From the NCBI GenBank assembly GCA_905204225.1, contig CAJKZK010000011.1, positions 1 to 23,045 on the forward strand: 23,045 nt of DNA. Direction: 5' to 3'. The notes under the pieces were generated by a model that ran no database searches, was not told the DNA's origin, and saw only the letters and a program-made list of their open reading frames with translations. The position numbers were made by a program, and so were the translations under genes. Source of the DNA: an uncultured Bacillota bacterium (lineage in GTDB: Bacteria > Bacillota_I > Bacilli_A > RFN20 > CAG-449). Shown here in pieces: positions 15,372-22,296 of this stretch; the first letter of the stretch is position 1; each line of letters opens with the position of its first letter.

Positions 15372-16199
15372 TTAGATCTCCTTAGTAATGTTATTTATAA
15401 TTTGATTTTTTATATTTTCATCATTGAAATATTTTATAATTGGATTTAAATATCCTAATGTAATAAGTTTTTTTGCTTCATTTTCACTTAAGCCTCTACT
15501 CATAAGATAATATACGTGATCTGGATTTATTTGACCTTCACTTGCTCCATGGCTTGCTTCTACATCATTTTCGTATATACATAATTTAGGGCTTGCTTTA
15601 GCATGGCAAGTTTTATCAAATAAAACAATTTTTGCACTTTGTTTTGTACTAGCCTTTTTTGAGCCTTTTTTAATTATTGCATCACCTAAAAATTCTAAAT
15701 CTGACTCATTTTTACAAACACCATAATTTTCCATATTTGCAGTTGTAAAACCTACATTATGAAGTATATTTATTTTAAAAATTTTTTTATCATTTTTTTG
15801 TGCTAAACTTGCTAAATGCCAATCAACAGAAGAATTTATTTCATTGAGATTAATTTCAGCTTCAAAAGTTTTTTCACCATTAGAAAAATCAGCACAACCT
15901 GCAACCAATTTTGCATTTTCTTTTAAATCAAATTTTCTAAAAGCATTATAAGCTTGTTTTCGAGTAAATAGATTATATAAAACTTGAGAATTGTTTCCTA
16001 TTTGATATCGAATTTTTGAATTATTTTTTTCTTCTAATTCAAGTATTTCTATATTGCAATTTTCTTGTATTTCAATACAAATATCTGTTTCACCAATTTT
16101 ATCCCAAGATATTATTATTTTGCCAATTTGATTTTTGTTTATTATGACTATATGGTCTTGAATTTTAAATTTATTAATTCCTTCAAATTGTAAATTCAT
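15372..16199 (-). CDS. sufD: Fe-S assembly protein SufD (short form)
   Basis: 275 residues, far shorter than the roughly 420-440 of E. coli or B. subtilis SufD. The C-terminal half carries the SufB/SufD signature: HAKASPKLCIYENDVEASHG (199-218) with the conserved H217, GQINPDHVYYLMSRGLSENE from 222. A beta-helix-like core of short repeats is present, but the usual long N-terminal helical domain is missing. The operon position between sufC and sufS is the SufD place in sufCDSUB. The ATG has AGGAAG about 9 nt upstream, and nothing upstream in frame suggests a longer protein, because sufC ends 12 nt before. It would form the SufB-SufC2-SufD heterocomplex. Confidence 0.92.
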   Translation of the reverse strand: MNLQFEGINKFKIQDHIVIINKNQIGKIIISWDKIGETDICIEIQENCNIEILELEEKNNSKIRYQIGNNSQVLYNLFTRKQAYNAFRKFDLKENAKLVAGCADFSNGEKTFEAEINLNEINSSVDWHLASLAQKNDKKIFKINILHNVGFTTANMENYGVCKNESDLEFLGDAIIKKGSKKASTKQSAKIVLFDKTCHAKASPKLCIYENDVEASHGASEGQINPDHVYYLMSRGLSENEAKKLITLGYLNPIIKYFNDENIKNQIINNITKEI

Positions 16200-16211
16200 A
16201 ATAATTACTTC

Positions 16212-17030
16212 CTATTTTAAAACATTTTTTACAGCACATGCGCCAATTGATACAGTATTCATTTCTGTTTCATCTTTGCTTATTTTAATACCATATTCTT
16301 TTCTAAGCCATTCATATCCTTCTTCATCAATTCTCTCAATTAAAGAATTATCGCCTTCAAGAACAATTTTACCATTAATCATTATTGCCGCTCTTGTAGG
16401 ATGAATTAATTGATAAAGTCTAGCATAATGGGATATTACTAAAAATGACATATCTGTTGATTCTAATTCATTAATAGCATTAGCAACAACGTTAATTGCA
16501 TCAACATCTAATCCAGAATCAATTTCATCAAGCATAGCTAAATCAGGTTTTAACAATAACATTTGTAATATTTCATTACGTTTTTTTTCTCCACCTGAAA
16601 ATCCTTCGTTTAGAAATCTATTTGCCATATCCATTGAGATATTAACTTTTTGTGATGCTTTTTCTAATTCACGATAAAACTCAAATATTTTTATTGGATT
16701 ATCTCTTCTAGCATTAATAGCAGCTTTTAAAAATTCAGCATTTACTACTCCAGGTACTTCACTTGGATATTGCATTGCTAAAAATAAGCCTTTTTTTGCT
16801 CTTTCATCAACTTTCATTTTTAATATATCTTCACCATCTAAAGTAATTGAGCCTTCAGTTACTTGATATTTTGGATTGCCCATAATTACTGCAAGAAGCG
16901 TTGATTTACCATGACCATTTGGACCAAGTAATGCAACCATTTCTTTATCATGTATTTCTAAATTAACACCTTTTAATATTTCTTTACCTTCAACACTTGC
17001 ATGAAGATTTTTGATAATTAATTCTTTCAT
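16212..17030 (-). CDS. sufC: Fe-S assembly ATPase SufC
   Basis: 272 residues. An ABC-type ATPase that powers conformational change in the SufBCD scaffold. Walker A GPNGHGKST at 36-44, Q-loop Q87 (LAMQYPSEVPGV), signature FSGGEKKR at 144-151, Walker B LAMLDEIDSGLD at 164-175 and switch H201 are all present. About 20 extra residues follow the usual end (SIGACAVKNVL at 261-271). First gene of the long suf-mnmG-rsmG transcript; GGAG lies 10 nt before the ATG, and the promoter is just upstream at 17056-17084. Confidence 0.97.
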   Translation of the reverse strand: MKELIIKNLHASVEGKEILKGVNLEIHDKEMVALLGPNGHGKSTLLAVIMGNPKYQVTEGSITLDGEDILKMKVDERAKKGLFLAMQYPSEVPGVVNAEFLKAAINARRDNPIKIFEFYRELEKASQKVNISMDMANRFLNEGFSGGEKKRNEILQMLLLKPDLAMLDEIDSGLDVDAINVVANAINELESTDMSFLVISHYARLYQLIHPTRAAIMINGKIVLEGDNSLIERIDEEGYEWLRKEYGIKISKDETEMNTVSIGACAVKNVLK

Positions 17031-17055
17031 TTTTTATAATCTCCTAAGCCTTATT

Positions 17056-17084
17056 ATTCTACTACAATAATAATCTAAGTACAA
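17056..17084 (-). promoter_or_regulatory. Promoter of the suf-mnmG-rsmG unit
   Basis: Minus strand: -35 TTGTAC (17079-17084), 17-nt spacer, -10 TAGAAT (17056-17061). Perfect inverted arms TTATTATT (17051-17058) and AATAATAA (17066-17073), 7 nt apart, cover the -10 region and could be an operator, although such simple AT words occur by chance here. No other promoter-like site was seen further down the operon. Confidence 0.5.
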
Positions 17085-17105
17085 TTATTTTGATTTTTAT
17101 TAATT

Positions 17106-17131
17106 AAAAAAGAAGATATTTTCATATCTCC
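17106..17131 (-). terminator. Terminator of the tiny membrane-peptide genes
   Basis: Minus strand: GGAGATAT, a GAAA tetraloop and ATATCTTC form an 8-bp stem (one G-U pair) followed by six T. It lies 20 nt after the stop of the second small gene and just upstream of the suf promoter. Confidence 0.8.
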
Positions 17132-17151
17132 CTTTTATATTTATTTAAATC

Positions 17152-17247
17152 TTAGAAACCGCAAGATGTAAACCAGCCACCGCATCCAACGATGACAAGT
17201 AAAATAAACAATACTAAGATAATTGCAAATGTACTACCTGTATTCAT
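17152..17247 (-). CDS. Tiny transmembrane protein, YjcZ/SscA-like (second of pair)
   Basis: 31 residues, too short for usual gene calling. MNTGSTF is followed by one hydrophobic helix, FAIILVLFILLVIVG (7-21), then CGGWFTSCGF. The core 'FA-I-VLFILL-IVG' is the hallmark of the tiny Bacillus-type membrane family (YjcZ, SscA) linked to sporulation and the spore coat. A strong ribosome site, AAAGGAGGTG, lies about 7 nt before the ATG (17245-17247). It follows the sister gene by 15 nt and has its own terminator. The two Cys residues (22, 29) in the tail are unlike the Bacillus members as I recall them. Confidence 0.82.
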   Translation of the reverse strand: MNTGSTFAIILVLFILLVIVGCGGWFTSCGF

Positions 17248-17262
17248 CAAAACGCACCTCCT

Positions 17263-17364
17263 TTAACATTGGCAATAGCAGCCAATGATTGCAATCAAGA
17301 TAAACAAAATGAGTATATATGCAAAGAAGTTTCTTCCGCCTGTATTACTTACTGATGGATTCAT
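17263..17364 (-). CDS. Tiny transmembrane protein, YjcZ/SscA-like (first of pair)
   Basis: 33 residues: a polar N-terminus (MNPSVSNTGGRN), one hydrophobic helix (about 13-28, ending LILFILIAIIG) and a Cys-rich end CYCQC (C29, C31, C33). The ribosome site GGAGGGGG sits a few bases before the ATG (17362-17364). It is the paralogue of the next gene: both share the FILxxxIG-C core followed by a Cys-containing tail. Family knowledge: such peptides include SscA, needed for spore coat assembly in B. subtilis. A role here is inferred from similarity and from neighbours. Confidence 0.8.
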   Translation of the reverse strand: MNPSVSNTGGRNFFAYILILFILIAIIGCYCQC

Positions 17365-17388
17365 AATCCCCCTCCTTTGTTTTCAATA

Positions 17389-17415
17389 TATATTATGTAG
17401 TTTTATAATTTTGGT
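17389..17415 (-). promoter_or_regulatory. Possible sigma-E/sigma-K-like promoter for the tiny peptides
   Basis: On the minus strand CATAATATA (17389-17397) fits the sporulation mother-cell -10 pattern CATAnnnTA, and AC lies 16 nt upstream (17414-17415), as in sigma-K promoters. It is followed by a leader of about 20 nt with GGAGGGGG. AT-rich sequence makes chance matches easy. Confidence 0.35.
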
Positions 17416-17477
17416 TATTATTTATTTGTTATTTTATACTTTGAGCCCAAATGGTGCAAAATATGGTTGTAGAAATG

Positions 17478-17510
17478 TACATGCACGCGCATGTAATAAC
17501 TAAAGTTATT
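17478..17510. repeat. Two adjacent palindromes in the divergent intergenic region
   Basis: TACATGC (17478-17484) and GCATGTA (17489-17495) form a perfect 7-bp inverted repeat around ACGC, the most GC-rich spot in the intergenic region. Immediately after, sharing one base, AATAACT (17495-17501) and AGTTATT (17504-17510) form another 7-bp pair around AA. There is no T run, so these are not terminators. They lie between the minus-strand tiny genes and the plus-strand lipoprotein promoter and are candidate operator sites. Confidence 0.55.
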
Positions 17511-17528
17511 CAAAATGTTAATTAAATA

Positions 17529-17557
17529 TTGAAATCAAAAAGCTAATCAAGTATTAT
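17529..17557 (+). promoter_or_regulatory. Sigma-A-type promoter of the lipoprotein pair
   Basis: -35 TTGAAA (17529-17534), 17-nt spacer, -10 TATTAT (17552-17557); both boxes match the consensus in 5 of 6 positions. The expected start is near 17564, followed by GGGAGGA (17580-17586) 11 nt before the ATG. Confidence 0.7.
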
Positions 17558-17596
17558 TAATACGCTATATTAAAAAACAGGGAGGATTTTTCGATT

Positions 17597-19270
17597 ATGA
17601 AAAAGCAATTACTTCTCTTATCAATGATCGGATTATTAACTTTAGCTGGTTGCGGCGATGTCAATCAACAAAAAGGTGATAATGGCGAACAAATCATTGT
17701 AAAAATAGGAGACCAAAACTACACTGCAAATGATTTATTTGAAAATTATTCATCTACTTCAACTGGAGCATCTCAATATTACAACGCAATTTATGATGTT
17801 CTTATCAATGTAGTTCAACCAATAACAGAAAACATTAAATCAAATGTCAACACAAAGATGGATCAATTCTTACAATCAGTTGAAAGTGCTGCTAATGAAA
17901 ATGGTACATCAAAAGCAACTGAACAATCTAAAAAATTAGAAAGTGAAGGTGTTGAAGATTTAGCTGAACTCGAGGAAGTTTATACTTTAGCAGAAAAGAA
18001 AACTGCATATGAAGATAAATTTTATGAAAACAATAAAAATTCAGCATTATTAGCAGAATATATTAATTATTATGCGCCATATCACATTCGTCATATTTTA
18101 GCTAAAACAAATAGTGGTGATAGTTTATATGAAGGTACTATTGATAAAGATGCTGCTACTAAAGTTGCAAATATTGTCATTGCATTAGCTAATGATAAAC
18201 AATCATTTAATACTATTGCAAGTTCTTATTCTGATGATTATTCAGTAGAAGATGATACTAATGGTGGACCAAGATATGATAGTGTTGGTATCATGTCTAC
18301 TACAACATCATTTGTTAATGAATTCAAATATGCAATTTATCAATATGATTCATTATATAATACCGAAGCAACTGCTAATGTTACAGCTTATAATGAACGT
18401 CAAGCTACTAGAAAAATTGGTAATACTGATTATGAAGGTTCTTCATTAATTCCAAATGAAGTTGATAAAGAATATTTAAAGAACAAACTTCATAGAATTG
18501 ATTATTCTGTTTTCACTACTTTAAAAGAATATGCTTCTATAACAACTGATAGTTTAAAAACTGAATATAAAGAAGACAAATATTTACCTCGTAATATTCT
18601 CTTCAATAACGAATTAAATGATCATGCTTTAGGAGTTATTACTAAAGGAACAACTGGAACAGGTAATAGATTTAGAACAATCGCTGGTTTATCAAAATCA
18701 AATTCTGAAGCAGATAAAATTTTATGTGATGAAGCTGGTCGCCCAATATTAGTTACAAGAGCTGGTTCGGGTAGTGGTGATTCTGGATATCAAGGTATTC
18801 ACTTTATTATTATTCAAAAATCTCCTTTTGTAAAAACAGGAACAAGCGATTTATTAGCAGAATTAGAAAGTTATTATGATATTAAAGCAAGAGAAAATAA
18901 AGTCACTAATTCTTATGTTAATTTTATTGATTCTACAAGTGAATTAATTTACGAAAAACGTGCTGATGTTATTGAAAAAGATGTTAAAGGTTTTGATTCA
19001 TATATGTCTTATAGAATTTATGAACAAGCATTAAAAGAAGCAAAAGAAAAAGGTACATTAGCTTTTGGTAAAATTAATGATAAATCAATCGATACAATTA
19101 TTGAATCTTACTTAAATGCAAATAGAACTTCAGCTGCTTATTCTGCAAAAGAAACATATGAAGAATCTTGGACTTCTTATATAAGATTATTAAAGGCACA
19201 AGATCAACAAAGTGCATTAAAAGTATCTAATGAAGATGGATATACAGGTCCAAAGGGATATTTAAAATAG
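17597..19270 (+). CDS. PrsA/SurA-like foldase lipoprotein with an interrupted parvulin domain
   Basis: 557 residues. A lipoprotein signal peptide ends in the lipobox LAGC (lipid-modified C19), so the protein is anchored on the outer face of the membrane. After it comes IIVKIGDQNYTANDLFENY (33-51), like the SurA/PrsA N-terminal segment. Parvulin-like elements follow: HIRHILAK at 163-170, FNTIASSYSDD at 204-214, GG at 223-224 and FVNEFKYAI at 239-247, with the likely final strand GYQGIHFIIIQ only at 398-408. About 150 residues therefore separate pieces that are normally close. Prolyl isomerase activity is uncertain; a secretion chaperone role is more likely. PrsA of B. subtilis has about 290 residues. 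First gene of a two-gene unit, 12 nt before its paralogue. Confidence 0.75.
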   Translation: MKKQLLLLSMIGLLTLAGCGDVNQQKGDNGEQIIVKIGDQNYTANDLFENYSSTSTGASQYYNAIYDVLINVVQPITENIKSNVNTKMDQFLQSVESAANENGTSKATEQSKKLESEGVEDLAELEEVYTLAEKKTAYEDKFYENNKNSALLAEYINYYAPYHIRHILAKTNSGDSLYEGTIDKDAATKVANIVIALANDKQSFNTIASSYSDDYSVEDDTNGGPRYDSVGIMSTTTSFVNEFKYAIYQYDSLYNTEATANVTAYNERQATRKIGNTDYEGSSLIPNEVDKEYLKNKLHRIDYSVFTTLKEYASITTDSLKTEYKEDKYLPRNILFNNELNDHALGVITKGTTGTGNRFRTIAGLSKSNSEADKILCDEAGRPILVTRAGSGSGDSGYQGIHFIIIQKSPFVKTGTSDLLAELESYYDIKARENKVTNSYVNFIDSTSELIYEKRADVIEKDVKGFDSYMSYRIYEQALKEAKEKGTLAFGKINDKSIDTIIESYLNANRTSAAYSAKETYEESWTSYIRLLKAQDQQSALKVSNEDGYTGPKGYLK

Positions 19271-19282
19271 GAGGAAGATAAA

Positions 19283-20827
19283 ATGAAAAAAGTTACAAAA
19301 ATTTTAAGTTTATCTTTAGTTGCTCTATCATTATTTGCTTGTGATGATATTCTTGCAAAACCAGATGTAGTTGTTAATGATGATTCTTTAATAACTATTG
19401 GTGACAATAAAAACATTTATAATAATAATTTTGAAGTCATTTATGATCAATTAGTTTCTTCTGGTACATCAAATAGTACTATTATGAAAGAAATTATTAA
19501 TAACACTGCTAAAAAAGAAATTTCTAAATTCTACAATATTTCAGAAGACGAATTTAATAAAGTTTTAGAAACAGTAAAAGCAAAATTAGTTAATCCATCA
19601 ACTGCAAGTTTAACTGGAAAATCAAAAGAATTAGAAGATATTATTCTTGAAAAAGTTAAGAAAACAATGATGGACAAAGTAAAATCTGGTTCTTATTCAA
19701 AAGAGAGCTTATATCAAGAAGAAAAATTTGCTAATGAATTAAAAACTTCATTATATAATATTAAAGGTGATGTTTTCGTTGAAGATTATTTAATTACTCC
19801 AGATTCAAAATATGAAAATTTATTCAAAGCAGATTACTCTGATTATGTTGAAAGAAGTATTTATCCAGATTTATTAAAAGAATTATTAACTTCTATTTAT
19901 CTTTATGAAAATCAATATTTATCTTTAGGTAGAGCTTATGCTAGAGAAGTTAAATATATTAAATTAGAAACTATTTCAACACATAAAGATTCTGTTCCAA
20001 TGCTTATTAATTCATATTTTGAAGCATTTATAAATAATGAAATTTCATTTGATTTAGATTCATTAGCTAAGATTTATAAAGGTGTTAATTTATCTGATGG
20101 TTCAACTGAAAAGACATTCTTAACTAATAATCCTGGAATTACAACAAGAGAAAATGTTATTGAAGAAGAAATAAATAAAGTTGGTGTTTGGAACGCTAGC
20201 AAAAATGAATACGATCTTATTAAAGATTCAACAAAAAGAGATAATGAATTAGTTTCTTCTTATACTGGTTCATATTCATACCCAGTTTCTCATGGTAAAA
20301 TTTTAAAAGATAGAGAATTAGAAGCATTAGATATCGTAGTTGATGATGGTTTAGTTGTTAAATCAGGTGGTGTAAGTAATTTACCATCAGATTTAAGAGA
20401 TAGAATTTTCACTTCTAATATTAGTAATAATATTACAAAATTAACATCAAAATTAACATCAAATAACAAACAAAACGAAATTCAAATTTTAATTCCTAAA
20501 TATACACCAAATTTAAGTGAATCAGATCCTGATTATTATTTAAATAAATATGCATATTATGACACTTCAAGTAATGCTTATTATATTGTATTAATTGGTA
20601 ATTATTATAATACTTCTGCATTACGTCAAAAAGATGATGATTCAGCTGCAGAAAAAGAAGAAAAACAAAAACATGCATTAGAAATTGCAAGATTATTAAG
20701 TTCTACTTCATCAAATCAAACAGATGCAATTACTCATTATTTAAATAAATATGATTTAACATTTGGCGATCAAAAATTCTACGATTATTTAAAAGAAACA
20801 TATCCAGATTTAGATATATTTGATTAA
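19283..20827 (+). CDS. Second PrsA-like lipoprotein (divergent paralogue)
   Basis: 514 residues with a lipobox LFAC (C20), so surface-anchored. SLITIGDNKNIYNNNFEVIY (35-54) corresponds to the N-terminal segment of the preceding protein (IGD-N...F). A charged helical region (about 64-215) follows, then possible parvulin-like strands REVKYIKL at 221-228 and, far away, YAYYDTSSNAYYIVLIGNYY at 423-442. The canonical parvulin residues are not recognisable, so this may be a chaperone without isomerase activity. GGAGG overlaps the stop codon of the upstream gene, and the gap is 12 nt, so both come from one transcript. A strong terminator follows. Codon use is like that of its neighbours. Confidence 0.65.
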   Translation: MKKVTKILSLSLVALSLFACDDILAKPDVVVNDDSLITIGDNKNIYNNNFEVIYDQLVSSGTSNSTIMKEIINNTAKKEISKFYNISEDEFNKVLETVKAKLVNPSTASLTGKSKELEDIILEKVKKTMMDKVKSGSYSKESLYQEEKFANELKTSLYNIKGDVFVEDYLITPDSKYENLFKADYSDYVERSIYPDLLKELLTSIYLYENQYLSLGRAYAREVKYIKLETISTHKDSVPMLINSYFEAFINNEISFDLDSLAKIYKGVNLSDGSTEKTFLTNNPGITTRENVIEEEINKVGVWNASKNEYDLIKDSTKRDNELVSSYTGSYSYPVSHGKILKDRELEALDIVVDDGLVVKSGGVSNLPSDLRDRIFTSNISNNITKLTSKLTSNNKQNEIQILIPKYTPNLSESDPDYYLNKYAYYDTSSNAYYIVLIGNYYNTSALRQKDDDSAAEKEEKQKHALEIARLLSSTSSNQTDAITHYLNKYDLTFGDQKFYDYLKETYPDLDIFD

Positions 20828-20834
20828 TTATGTT

Positions 20835-20863
20835 AAAAAAGAGGAAAAAATTTCCTCTTTTTT
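20835..20863 (+). terminator. Terminator of the lipoprotein operon
   Basis: A 13-bp stem of AAAAAAGAGGAAA and TTTCCTCTTTTTT with a 3-nt loop and a T tail, 7 nt after the stop codon of the second lipoprotein gene. Confidence 0.9.
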
Positions 20864-20875
20864 TATGTAAAGAAA

Positions 20876-20884
20876 TGCTATAAT
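20876..20884 (+). promoter_or_regulatory. Extended -10 promoter of the HIT gene
   Basis: TGCTATAAT is a perfect extended -10 element (TGn plus TATAAT). The -35 position falls in the terminator T run and is poor, as is common with extended -10 promoters. AAAGGAG lies about 12 nt before the ATG. Confidence 0.65.
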
Positions 20885-20912
20885 ATATTTATCTTAAAGG
20901 AGAATTAAATTA

Positions 20913-21332
20913 ATGGAGAATTGTAATTGTATATTTTGTAAAATTGCTAAAGGTGAAATTCCTTGTTATAAAGTATATGAAGATGATAAAATTTTAGCAT
21001 TCTTAGATATATCTCAAACAACAAAAGGTCATACTCTAGTAATCACTAAGGAACATTTTCAAAATTTATTGTATGTTCCAAAAGATTTGCTTTCACAAGC
21101 AATATCAACTGCTCAAAAAGTTGCACAAGCTGAAGTTGCATCATTAGGTGCTAATGGAGTTAATATTTTAATAAATACAAATGAAGCTGCAGGCCAAACA
21201 GTTATGCATTTTCACATTCATGTTATACCAAGATATGATAATAAAGATAATATATCTATTGAATTTACTCCAACTGGCATTGAAAAGCTTAATTTACCTG
21301 CTATTGCTAGTGAAATCAAAAATAATATTTAA
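20913..21332 (+). CDS. HIT family nucleotide hydrolase/transferase (HinT-like)
   Basis: 139 residues, typical length. The histidine triad HFHIHVIPR (H99, H101, H103) is complete; the central region KGHTLVITKEHFQNL (38-52) and the N-terminal CIFCKIAKGEIPCYKVYED are classic for HinT/Hit proteins. The CxxC pair (C6, C9) may bind zinc with H48. Family members hydrolyse purine nucleoside phosphoramidates; the physiological substrate here is unknown. It has its own promoter and ends at a bidirectional terminator shared with yhaM. In B. subtilis a hit gene also lies in the prsA-yhaM region, as I recall it. Confidence 0.94.
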   Translation: MENCNCIFCKIAKGEIPCYKVYEDDKILAFLDISQTTKGHTLVITKEHFQNLLYVPKDLLSQAISTAQKVAQAEVASLGANGVNILINTNEAAGQTVMHFHIHVIPRYDNKDNISIEFTPTGIEKLNLPAIASEIKNNI

Positions 21333-21336
21333 ATAT

Positions 21337-21362
21337 AAAAAAGAAGGTTAACCTTCTTTTTT
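21337..21362. terminator. Bidirectional terminator between the HIT gene and yhaM
   Basis: AAAAAAGAAGG, TTAA loop, CCTTCTTTTTT: an 11-bp perfect palindrome with A and T runs on both sides, between convergent genes. Its right end overlaps the yhaM stop codon (21361-21363). Confidence 0.9.
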
Positions 21363-22296
21363 ATTTCTTAGGCTTATAGAATGCTCTTCCATCTAATGCC
21401 ATAATTCTTTGTGTAAATTCACCATTATCTACTGTTGCAAGAGCTTTATCTATCATGATCATTTTAGCATCTAAATCATCAATTACATGTAATAAAAATG
21501 CTTCTTTTGTTAATGGTGGAACTGGAGATCCAAATTCTTTTTCTCCATGGTGAGATAAGATCATATGTTGTAATAAAATAGGAACTTCAGAATGAATATT
21601 TAGTTTTTCACTTGCGCTTCTTATTTCGCTAAGCATTATTGATATATGTCCTATTAGTTTTCCTTCTAAAGTGTATTTAGTAGCTATAGGGCCGCTTAAT
21701 TCAATTGTTTTGCCAATATCATGTAATATAATACCAGATATAAGAATATCTCTATCTACGCCATCATAATATGATGTTAATATTTCTGCTATATCACACA
21801 TTGATACAGTATGATAAAGTAATCCTGAAGCAAATTCGTGATGATTTTTTGTAGCAGCAGGATAAGAAATAAAAGCATCATAATGTGCATCAACAATATA
21901 TTTTACAATTTTAAATGCATCTTCATTTTTTATTGAATTAAGATATATATTTAATTTTCTAACAAGTTCTTCTTGAGGAATTGGTGATGGAATACAAAAT
22001 TTTGTATAATCAATCTTTCCTTGATCAACTTTTTCTATTGAATTTATTTTTATTTGTAATGCACCTCTATATTCAATTACATCACCTATAATTTTAATAA
22101 CTGTGCCTATTTGACAAATGTTAAAATCATTTTCACTAGCATCCCATTTTTTGGCTTCTATGCCGCCAGTTTTATCTTGCAAAGATAATGACAAATATGG
22201 TGCACCTGCATTAGATACTCCTTTTGTTACATTATTTAAAAGCAATTCTGTTTCTATATGAGTTCCTTCTTTAAATTCGTTTATATAATTTATCAT
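21361..22296 (-). CDS. yhaM: 3'-5' exoribonuclease YhaM (OB fold plus HD domain)
   Basis: 311 residues, the family's usual length (B. subtilis YhaM about 314). An N-terminal OB-fold nucleic-acid-binding region (about 12-90: LSLSLQDKTGGIEAKKWD) is followed by an HD metal-dependent phosphohydrolase domain: ASGLLYHT with H162, LHDIGK with H192 and D193, H217, LSHHGEKEFGSP with H249/H250 and D273. It acts in RNA turnover in the cytoplasm. The ATG overlaps the recX stop as ATGA, and its ribosome site GGAGG lies inside the last recX codons, so translation is coupled to recX. Confidence 0.95.
   Translation of the reverse strand: MINYINEFKEGTHIETELLLNNVTKGVSNAGAPYLSLSLQDKTGGIEAKKWDASENDFNICQIGTVIKIIGDVIEYRGALQIKINSIEKVDQGKIDYTKFCIPSPIPQEELVRKLNIYLNSIKNEDAFKIVKYIVDAHYDAFISYPAATKNHHEFASGLLYHTVSMCDIAEILTSYYDGVDRDILISGIILHDIGKTIELSGPIATKYTLEGKLIGHISIMLSEIRSASEKLNIHSEVPILLQHMILSHHGEKEFGSPVPPLTKEAFLLHVIDDLDAKMIMIDKALATVDNGEFTQRIMALDGRAFYKPKK

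Noticed and set aside
17451..17525. A 24-codon plus-strand frame starting ATGGTGCAAAATATG, and an opposing His-rich short frame
   Set aside because: No ribosome site on either strand, the plus-strand frame lies upstream of the mapped-looking promoter at 17529-17557, and it covers the palindromes. More likely non-coding.
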